DNA of 64,000 bases. It comes from Hymenobacter sp. YIM 151500-1 (GTDB lineage Bacteria > Bacteroidota > Bacteroidia > Cytophagales > Hymenobacteraceae). Where the stretch lies: the NCBI RefSeq assembly GCF_025979885.1, contig NZ_CP110139.1, forward strand, positions 2,790,001-2,854,000, in the 5' to 3' direction. Shown here piece after piece: positions 54,927 to 61,289 of the stretch (position 1 is the first letter of the stretch; each line of letters starts with the position of its first letter). A program made the position numbers and the translations under genes. The notes below the pieces were generated by a model, which saw nothing but the letters and a program-made list of their open reading frames with translations, made no database searches and was not told the DNA's origin.

Positions 54927-57545
54927 TTACGCAACCTTCTGCTGGCGGACGCGGGGGTTTGGGCGCTTCTGCGGTGCGGCAGTCACCTCGCCAGCAGCGC
55001 CCGATTCTGCCGAGGCTTCCGGCTCGCGGCGGCGCTTGTAGATGGCCATGCCGAAGCCCAGGGCCATGAGCAGGGTGCCGCTCCAGAGCAGGTTGATGAA
55101 GGGCTTTTCGACGGCTTTCAGGATGATGTAGTCTTTCTGGGTGGTGCTCACCCCGAAGGTGAACTTGCCCTTGGTGGGGTCGATGTTGAGCAGGGACAAG
55201 CGCAGGCCCAGGTCCTCCACCTCGTCGGGTACGCGGCCGATGAGGCGGTTACGCACCACAAACATGGGGTGGACGTGGTACTGCTTCTTCTCCCCGTGCA
55301 CGATAACGTCGCCTTGAATGGCCAGGTCGCCTTTCTGTAGGCCCAGGCCGGCGGTTTGGTGGGCCGGCTCCACGCCGCGGAACACGGCAAAATAGTCGTT
55401 CAGGAAGATGGTGTCGCCGATGCTTAGCACATGCTCCTTTACCTCGCTCCAGTCTTTCTCCTTGTTGGGGTCGGGAATGGAGCTGACGTGGGAGTAGATG
55501 TCGTGGGAGGCGAACTGCTTGATGTCGGGCGAAGCCAGCAGGCCGCCCATTTCCTCGTTCACCTGGGCGCGCGGGTAGAGCGTGAAGGCCTCGCCGGTTT
55601 TGCGGTCCTTGTACTCGACGCGGTAGTAGGTGTTTTCGGGCAGGATTTCCAACGTGTCGCCGGCTTTGTAGTACACCTGCTCGCCGCGCTTGATGTCGGC
55701 GCGGGCCAGAGCCTTGTACTCGTCGGCGGTGCGGAAGAGCAGCTGCTTATCCACGTAGCCGGGCACGCCGGGCACGTCGAAGTACTGGCCAGTGTACGTA
55801 ACGTCGTACTTGCCCATCGGAGCTTTGTCGTTGCGCCAGAGCAGCACGTTGTCGCGGTTCATTTCCTCGTTGAACTCCCGCGAGTACAAGAGGCCCGACA
55901 CGTTTTTGCTGATAACATTGGAGTAGCCGGCCGAGGCCAGAATGCCCAGCAGCATCAACGCAATGCCGATATGGGCCACTCCGCCGCCCGATAGGCTTAC
56001 CTTGCGGCGCAGCAGCGTAAGCACCATGCTCAGGTTGGCCAGCACCCCAAACAGAGCCGTGGTAAGCAGCACGATGTAGACCGGCTCCATCTTGAGGCCG
56101 TAGTAGCGTACCAGCAGAATTACGAGGGCCGCGCCGAGCAGCGTGAGCATGGCCGGCACCGTGAGGGTGTTGGTCAGGCTTTCCCGGTTGTTTTTCTGCC
56201 ACCACATCACCTGGGCCAGGCCCGAGAAGAAAGCCACGCCCACGCCCATCCACAGCTGAATTTTGGTGTAGTGGGCAATCTGGTCGGCGGGCAGGGCCAT
56301 GTTGGACTTGATGCCTACGAAGCCCAGGAAGGCATTGTACACCGGAATGCTGGTGGTGACCAGCACCTGGAACGCGCCCAGGCACAGTACCGTGGCCCCC
56401 ACAAACACCCACAGCTCGGCGTTATAAGTGGTCAGCTCTTTGTCGGAAATCGGAATCTGCTTCCAGCGCCACACCAGCAACCCGATGCTGAGCACCACGA
56501 AAGCCATGAGGTAGATAATCAGCTGCCCCGACAAGCCCAGGTCGGTGAACGAGTGCACGGAGGCGTTGCCCAACACCCCGCTACGGGTCAGGAAGGTGGC
56601 GTACAGGATGAGCAGAAACGTGGCTATTACCAGCACAAACGAAGTGCGCAAACCCAGGCGGCTGCGCTGCCAGAGCACCATGCCGTGCAGGGAGGCCACC
56701 AGCACCAGCCATGGAATGTAGACGGCATTTTCCACCGGGTCCCAGTTCCAGTAGCCCCCGAAGTTCAGGGTTTCGTAGGCCCAGTAGGCGCCCATCATAA
56801 TGCCCACGCCCAGCACCAGCCCGCCCCAGAGCGTCCAGCGCGTAGCTGGGCGCACCCAGGAAGTTAAGTCGCCTTTCCACAGAGCCGCCACGGCGTAGGC
56901 AAACGGCACCAGGGTCAGGGCAAAGCCCAGGAACAGCGTGGGCGGGTGAATCACCATCCAGTAGTTCTGAAGCAGGGCGTTCAGGCCGGTACCGTCCTTG
57001 GGTACGAAGTTGGGGTCGGTCTTCCACACCGGCAGGTCGGGCATGAAGTCGCGCAGCAGAATAAAGGGCGAAGACCCGATTTTCAGGTTGCCAACCACCA
57101 CTACGCCCAGAATCATGCTGGTCAGGAACAACTGCACGCCGGCAAACACGGTCATAACCGGAGCTTCCCAGCGGCGGGCGACCCGCAGCAGCACCAGCCC
57201 AATGAGCACGTGCCAGAAAATCCAAAGCAGGAAGCTGCCCTCCTGCCCTTCCCAAAAGCAGGAAATCATGTAGTACACCGGCAAATGGTTGGAGCTGTGG
57301 CTCCAGGCGTAGTAGTACTCGTAGCGGTGGCCGTGGATGATGCCAAACAGGCAGGCAATGACGGCCACCACCGCCGCGCCGTGCACCAGGAATGCCCCGC
57401 GCCCCAGCCGCAGCCAGGCCGGGTCGGTGTCGCCCAGAGCCCGGCCCCGCGAGGCCATGTAGTAGGAGTACGCCGCCACGGTGGCCGCCACGAAGGCCAC
57501 AATGACACTCAGATGCCCGACGTCGCCGATTAAGGTATTCAACAT
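54927..57545 (-). CDS. ccmF: Cytochrome c maturation heme lyase CcmF
   Basis: This 872-residue inner-membrane protein joins heme to apocytochromes. About 14 membrane helices are visible. The tryptophan-rich heme-handling motif is FGGYWNWDPVENAVYIPWL, and VIHPPTLFLGF is another CcmF-type motif. A long periplasmic region lies between the last helices (about 590-800). It ends in a cytoplasmic basic tail (KRPNPRVRQQ). It is longer than Escherichia CcmF (about 650), as is usual in Bacteroidota. It follows ccmB-C-D-E and the 57,610 gene. Confidence 0.93.
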   Translation of the reverse strand: MLNTLIGDVGHLSVIVAFVAATVAAYSYYMASRGRALGDTDPAWLRLGRGAFLVHGAAVVAVIACLFGIIHGHRYEYYYAWSHSSNHLPVYYMISCFWEGQEGSFLLWIFWHVLIGLVLLRVARRWEAPVMTVFAGVQLFLTSMILGVVVVGNLKIGSSPFILLRDFMPDLPVWKTDPNFVPKDGTGLNALLQNYWMVIHPPTLFLGFALTLVPFAYAVAALWKGDLTSWVRPATRWTLWGGLVLGVGIMMGAYWAYETLNFGGYWNWDPVENAVYIPWLVLVASLHGMVLWQRSRLGLRTSFVLVIATFLLILYATFLTRSGVLGNASVHSFTDLGLSGQLIIYLMAFVVLSIGLLVWRWKQIPISDKELTTYNAELWVFVGATVLCLGAFQVLVTTSIPVYNAFLGFVGIKSNMALPADQIAHYTKIQLWMGVGVAFFSGLAQVMWWQKNNRESLTNTLTVPAMLTLLGAALVILLVRYYGLKMEPVYIVLLTTALFGVLANLSMVLTLLRRKVSLSGGGVAHIGIALMLLGILASAGYSNVISKNVSGLLYSREFNEEMNRDNVLLWRNDKAPMGKYDVTYTGQYFDVPGVPGYVDKQLLFRTADEYKALARADIKRGEQVYYKAGDTLEILPENTYYRVEYKDRKTGEAFTLYPRAQVNEEMGGLLASPDIKQFASHDIYSHVSSIPDPNKEKDWSEVKEHVLSIGDTIFLNDYFAVFRGVEPAHQTAGLGLQKGDLAIQGDVIVHGEKKQYHVHPMFVVRNRLIGRVPDEVEDLGLRLSLLNIDPTKGKFTFGVSTTQKDYIILKAVEKPFINLLWSGTLLMALGFGMAIYKRRREPEASAESGAAGEVTAAPQKRPNPRVRQQKVA

Positions 57546-57609
57546 GGTAATACTGCGTTGAAGAAGAGAGGGAAGCCCAGGCTAACTACCCGGCCACCGG
57601 TAAGTTGTT

Positions 57610-58596
57610 TTAAGAACCGCCCTGCCGCTGGCTAACCAGCCGTTTCAGGCGGGCCCGGTGCCCCCGCCGGGCCCAGTTGTGCTGGGCTTTGGCGGCCTTC
57701 CGAGCTGTTTCGGCGGCCCGTAAGGCGCTTTCCGGCGGCAGCTGCCGGTATGCGTACCACTGCTGCTGCACCAGAGCCGGCACGGACCCGTCCGGCGCGG
57801 TAGTCACCACCTGATACAGGTAGCGCCCCGGCGTGCGGAGCGTATCGGTCCAGGTGTAGTCGGGGCTGGCGGCACCATAGGTGGTGCGGCGCACCGGCAC
57901 AGTAGCCACTACCGAAGCCCGAAACGCCCGCGCCTCCCGCCGCAACACTCGAAACTGCTGGGCCGCACCCAGCGAATCGGGCAGTTGCCAGTGCAGCGTA
58001 AAAACCGAGTTGGCTACCGGCACCACTGCCGCCAAGGGCGGAGGCGCCACGGCCGGCAGCCCGCGCGGCTTGTCACTGATTGCCAAGGTGAACCGGCAAA
58101 AGTCTTTGAGGTAGCCATCCACATTCAGCAGGTAGGGCTGCCCGGCTTGCAGCGAGTCCAGGGTCACAAACACGTCGTCCTGGCTGCCCAACGAAGTGCA
58201 CGACAGCACCCGATACGTGGCTGGCTGGCAGGGCCGGCCGGTTTGCACTACCAACTGCACGCCCCGCGTGTCGCGGCACTGCTGCTGCCCGATGTTGACG
58301 TAGTAGCGTCCCGACACGCGCGGCGTAAACTCAAACCACTGGTCGTTGTGGTATTCGATGCACTTGCCAGTCAGGGCCTCGTCCACGCACGCCCACTGCA
58401 CGGTGCAGCCCGTAGTAGTTGACGTCACCGTTTCCCCCACTTTCAGCACCCGCCGCCGCTCGATGTCGTCGTTGGGAACCTGGGCTTTAAGAATTAAAAA
58501 TTGAGAATTAAAAATTAAAAATGAGGTAGTTACGAAAAGCTGTAGGCGAAAATTCGCCGCAAAGCTCCATCGTAAATACCGTTGCCATCTGCTCAT
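57610..58596 (-). CDS. Exported protein of unknown function within the ccm cluster
   Basis: This is a 328-residue protein. Its N-terminal hydrophobic stretch FVTTSFLIFNSQFLILKAQ is encoded partly by the left arm of a perfect inverted repeat, and the start codon (58,596) lies in the right arm. The mature part has a beta-rich, Cys-containing domain (GKCIEYHNDQWFEFTPRVSGRYYVNIGQQQCR, similar to pre-peptidase-type binding domains), then an Ig/Fn3-like part (TLHWQLPDSLGAAQQFRVLRR) and a basic tail. It lies 64 bp upstream of ccmF and may be a Bacteroidota-specific partner of cytochrome c maturation, or an unrelated insertion. Confidence 0.7.
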   Translation of the reverse strand: MSRWQRYLRWSFAANFRLQLFVTTSFLIFNSQFLILKAQVPNDDIERRRVLKVGETVTSTTTGCTVQWACVDEALTGKCIEYHNDQWFEFTPRVSGRYYVNIGQQQCRDTRGVQLVVQTGRPCQPATYRVLSCTSLGSQDDVFVTLDSLQAGQPYLLNVDGYLKDFCRFTLAISDKPRGLPAVAPPPLAAVVPVANSVFTLHWQLPDSLGAAQQFRVLRREARAFRASVVATVPVRRTTYGAASPDYTWTDTLRTPGRYLYQVVTTAPDGSVPALVQQQWYAYRQLPPESALRAAETARKAAKAQHNWARRGHRARLKRLVSQRQGGS

Positions 58597-58625
58597 TTTT
58601 AATTTTTAATTCTCAATTTTTAATT
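58492..58625. repeat. Perfect 34-bp inverted repeat at the ccmE junction
   Basis: The arms 58,492-58,525 and 58,592-58,625 are exact reverse complements (AATTAAAAATTGAGAATT... type) with a 66-bp spacer. The right arm contains the ccmE stop codon and the start codon of the 57,610 gene; the left arm encodes residues SFLIFNSQFLI. Transcripts from this strand would pair the start codon into a long A/U-rich stem. Confidence 0.95.
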
Positions 58626-59048
58626 AACTGAGGCAGTGGCTCCTTTGATATCTTTCTCCACGTACTTCGACGGGCACTTGAGCAGGATTTTGTCGGCCAC
58701 GAACACGTTCTGGCGCATGGCCCCCGTAATCACCACCTGCTCCGACTTGTCGAAGTCCTGAGGCTTAGGGTTGAAGTAGACCACGCGCTGAGCCAGGCGG
58801 TTAGTATCGACCAGCGTGAAGGCGAAGTAGTTGGGGTCGAGGGTAGGATTATATTCCAGGCCCAGGATATTTTGCTGCCCGTCGCGGGGCAGGCGGCCCA
58901 CCACGTGCACTTTGGTCAGGTTGCCTTCGGCGGCCCGCTCCCGAGCTTCCTTGAACGACACGTACACACTGGCGTCGCCGGCGGCACTCATGATGATGGC
59001 AATGGCAATGGCAATTACTCCAATAGCCAGCAGATGTGCTTTTTTCAT
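58620..59048 (-). CDS. ccmE: Cytochrome c maturation heme chaperone CcmE, Cys-x3-Tyr variant
   Basis: This 142-residue membrane-anchored heme chaperone has one N-terminal helix (LLAIGVIAIAIAIIMSAAG) and an OB-fold (VHVVGRLPRDGQQ; FAFTLVDTNRL; VVITGAMRQNVFVADKILLKCPSKY). In place of the usual heme-binding His-x3-Tyr (H130 of Escherichia coli CcmE), it has C125-PSK-Y129. A similar CxxxY form is known in archaea and sulfate reducers. Its stop codon is inside the perfect 34-bp repeat. The start at 59,048 gives MKKAHLLAIG. Confidence 0.92.
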   Translation of the reverse strand: MKKAHLLAIGVIAIAIAIIMSAAGDASVYVSFKEARERAAEGNLTKVHVVGRLPRDGQQNILGLEYNPTLDPNYFAFTLVDTNRLAQRVVYFNPKPQDFDKSEQVVITGAMRQNVFVADKILLKCPSKYVEKDIKGATASVN

Positions 59049-59196
59049 GGATGAAGCAACAAGTATTTCCCGAAGGGTCAAGAACTTTCAGAACAGCAAA
59101 CTACGCCGCAAAGGTCCGCAGGAATGGTGAAATAGTGAGGTGATGAGTAGTGTTGGAGTGGTAACCGTCATGTGTCACCACCTCACCACTTCACCA

Positions 59197-59397
59197 TTAC
59201 TCCTTCACTTCCCGCTCCAGGCGGGCGAGCTTACGGTCCAGAGAAATCAGAAAGAAGAGCAGCCCGGCCAGCACCACGGCCACGACGGCCACGACGACAT
59301 AGATTTTGCCGTCAGCGCGGAAGGCGTCAGCCATTTCGGGCTGGGCCTCTGCCTGGGCAGCAGCACGCAGCACCGGCAGCAGCCAGGCCAGCAGCAT
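59197..59397 (-). CDS. ccmD: CcmD family protein
   Basis: This 66-residue protein has a hydrophobic N-terminus (LLAWLLPVLRAAAQ) and a second helix (IYVVVAVVAVVLAGLLFFLISLDRKLARLEREVKE). Bacteroidota CcmD-like proteins have this short form with a charged tail and help CcmABC release heme-loaded CcmE. It lies between ccmE and ccmC. A family G word (about 59,428-59,458) fills the gap to ccmC. Confidence 0.8.
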   Translation of the reverse strand: MLLAWLLPVLRAAAQAEAQPEMADAFRADGKIYVVVAVVAVVLAGLLFFLISLDRKLARLEREVKE

Positions 59398-59461
59398 CAG
59401 CACCGAGTGGCGTCCTGTGCCCTTTCTAAGCCCCCAAGTCCCTAAGTCCCTAAGTCCCTTA

Positions 59462-60130
59462 TTAAGCCAGCTGTTTTTCATATAGTTTGAGTTTGAGCAG
59501 GGAAAGACGGCTGGCCACCTGGGCCAGCCAGAAGGCCAGCAGGGTCCAGCCAATGACAGCCGGGTAAAACACCAAGCGCATGTCGCTGTCGAGGTCGTAC
59601 TTGGCAAAGGCCGGGTTGCCGCCCGCGCCGGGGTGAAGCGAGTCGGTGAGGCGGGGCAGGATGTAAAACAGCGGCATAGCCGTGGCGAAGGCGAAGATGT
59701 TGTAGATGGCCGAGATGCGGGCCCGCTGCTGCTCATCGGTGAAGGAGGAGCGCAGCACCAGGTAAGCGCCGTAGATGAGCATGGCAATGGCCGCGCCGTT
59801 GAGCTTGGGGTCGTTGGTCCACCAGGCGCCCCAGGTATAGCGGGCCCAGATACTACCCGTCGCTAAGCCCACGCAACCCATCAGGATGCCAATGCGGGCC
59901 GCCTCGTGGGCCCGGATGTCCAGCTCCGGAGCGGGCTGGCGCAGGTAGCGCACCGAGTAGTACACCGACGCTACCAGAATGGCCGTCATCCCGAACCACA
60001 TGGGCACGTGGAAGTACAGGTTGCGGATGCTTTCGTTGAGAATGGCCAGGCGCGGCACTGGCATCAGCAGCCCCGCCACGGCCACGTACAGCAGCAGCAC
60101 CACACTCAAGGCTTTCCACCAGTTTTTCAT
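59462..60130 (-). CDS. ccmC: Heme exporter/heme handling protein CcmC (CcsA fold)
   Basis: This 222-residue inner-membrane protein has six helices. The tryptophan-rich motif GSIWARYTWGAWWTNDPKLNGAAIAMLIY is the heme-presenting WWD domain. Histidines flanking it (for example LYFHVPMWFGM) fit axial ligands. It hands heme to CcmE. It is downstream of ccmB with a repeat-containing gap of 168 bp. Confidence 0.93.
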   Translation of the reverse strand: MKNWWKALSVVLLLYVAVAGLLMPVPRLAILNESIRNLYFHVPMWFGMTAILVASVYYSVRYLRQPAPELDIRAHEAARIGILMGCVGLATGSIWARYTWGAWWTNDPKLNGAAIAMLIYGAYLVLRSSFTDEQQRARISAIYNIFAFATAMPLFYILPRLTDSLHPGAGGNPAFAKYDLDSDMRLVFYPAVIGWTLLAFWLAQVASRLSLLKLKLYEKQLA

Positions 60131-60298
60131 AGGCTAGATGTGAGATAGAAGAGGTGAGAAGTGAGAAGAGCCCAGCCGCATAGCGCGCTGCTGGTTTTCT
60201 CTCCTAAACCACCCAAGCAAAAACAAGCCAGAGGGCCTTTTTGTGCGGGGTAAACAAGCGGCGTCTCACTTCTCATATCTAAACCTCCCCCTTCTAGA
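60131..60298. repeat. Family E repeat region between ccmB and ccmC
   Basis: AGAGGTGAGAAGTGAGAAGAG near the ccmC start and the inverted GCGTCTCACTTCTCATATCTA near the ccmB stop form an imperfect pair enclosing about 100 bp. The words match the copies at 23,073 and 32,339. Confidence 0.45.
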
Positions 60299-60970
60299 TT
60301 AAGAACGCCACAGAAAAGGAAACAGCAGGTACGACACCGCCCCCACTAGCATATTCAGGGCCAGCAGGGTGAGCAGGGAGCTTTGGCTGGCCTCGAACTC
60401 CAGCCCATCCAGCGCGTTTTTCGATACTTTGATGAGCAGCAGCAACATGGGCACCATCAGCGGAAAGCCCAGCACGGCCATGAGCGTGCTGCTGTTGGTG
60501 GCTTTGGCCGCAATGCCCGACACCAGCGTGAGCGTGCTGGCAAAGCCCACGGCGCCCAGCGCCACATTGCCCACAAATAGCGGCACATCCTGCACGGGGT
60601 TGCCGAGAACCGCGGCATACAGTCCCAGGGCCACCAGGGCCAGCCCCAGCAGCAGCAGAGCGTTGTAACTGATTTTGGCCAGAATCACCGCCTGGGGCCG
60701 CACCACGGTGTAGTAGTACAGCATCCGTCCCCGGCTTTCCTGCAAGAAGCCTTTGGCCACGGCATTGACGGCCGAAAACAGCAGCACAATCCAGAACAAC
60801 GCATTCCAGGCCGGAGCTGGCAGCTGCCCGCCGCGCAGTGAGAAGCTGAGGTAGCACACAAACACGGTGCTGCCCACGTAGAGCAACATGCCATTCAGGG
60901 CCGCGCGCTGCCGCCACTCCAGGCGGAAGTCCTTCTGCATCAGGGTCCAAATTTCGCTGAGAAGCGTCAC
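60299..60970 (-). CDS. ccmB: Heme exporter protein CcmB
   Basis: This 223-residue membrane subunit of the CcmAB exporter has six helices (MLLYVGSTVFVCYLSFSL, FWIVLLFSAVNAVAKGFL, LLLLGLALVALGLYAA and others). The beginning LLSEIWTLMQKDFRLEWRQ is typical. The start is a GTG at 60,970; ATG at 60,940 is the alternative. A TATCTTTG -7-like box (60,997-61,004) supports a start downstream of about 60,990. The ATPase CcmA is not in the window. Confidence 0.9.
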   Translation of the reverse strand: MTLLSEIWTLMQKDFRLEWRQRAALNGMLLYVGSTVFVCYLSFSLRGGQLPAPAWNALFWIVLLFSAVNAVAKGFLQESRGRMLYYYTVVRPQAVILAKISYNALLLLGLALVALGLYAAVLGNPVQDVPLFVGNVALGAVGFASTLTLVSGIAAKATNSSTLMAVLGFPLMVPMLLLLIKVSKNALDGLEFEASQSSLLTLLALNMLVGAVSYLLFPFLWRS

Positions 60971-60996
60971 GGCAGCGCGGCTGGTAAACAAGACCG

Positions 60997-61004
60997 CAAA
61001 GATA
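60997..61004 (-). promoter_or_regulatory. -7-like box TATCTTTG upstream of ccmB
   Basis: The minus strand reads TATCTTTG, matching TAnnTTTG, 27 bp before the ccmB start. No clear -33 element is found at 19-20 bp. Confidence 0.45.
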
Positions 61005-61127
61005 CAACCGGATGAGGCTAGATGGGTACCCGCGCGCCAGGATTGTTCCCGCCCCCGACGATTCGCCACCAAAACCAAGCGGCCGGCCCCCTTTCAGGAG
61101 CCAGCCGCCAGCACTATCGAATACAGC

Positions 61128-61255
61128 CCGTTATGCTGAGCATGTGGCGCATCAAGCCAGGGTGCGCAGACGAAGCCGAAGCATCTCTCCCGCTTCGTCT
61201 GCACATAATGAGAGTTACCCGCGGTAGAGATGCTTCGACAGGCTCAGCATGACGG
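61128..61255. repeat. Dispersed hairpin repeat, family A copy 5
   Basis: The GAAGCATCTCTCCCGCTTCGT core and AGAGATGCTTCG return arm match copies at 5,363 and 41,606; the ends are GTTATGCTGAGC and GCTCAGCATGACG. Its left part contains AGCATGTGGCGCATCAAGCC, whose reverse complement is also found at about 29,130-29,150. It lies between ccmB and the 61,290 gene. Confidence 0.75.
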
Positions 61256-61289
61256 GGTTATTTCTCGCTTCTCACTTCCAACCTCTCCC

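Noticed and set aside
58492..58625. Ordinary rho-independent terminator of ccmE
   Set aside because: The arms are 66 bp apart, A/U-rich along their whole length and include coding positions; no GC stem plus T-run is seen.
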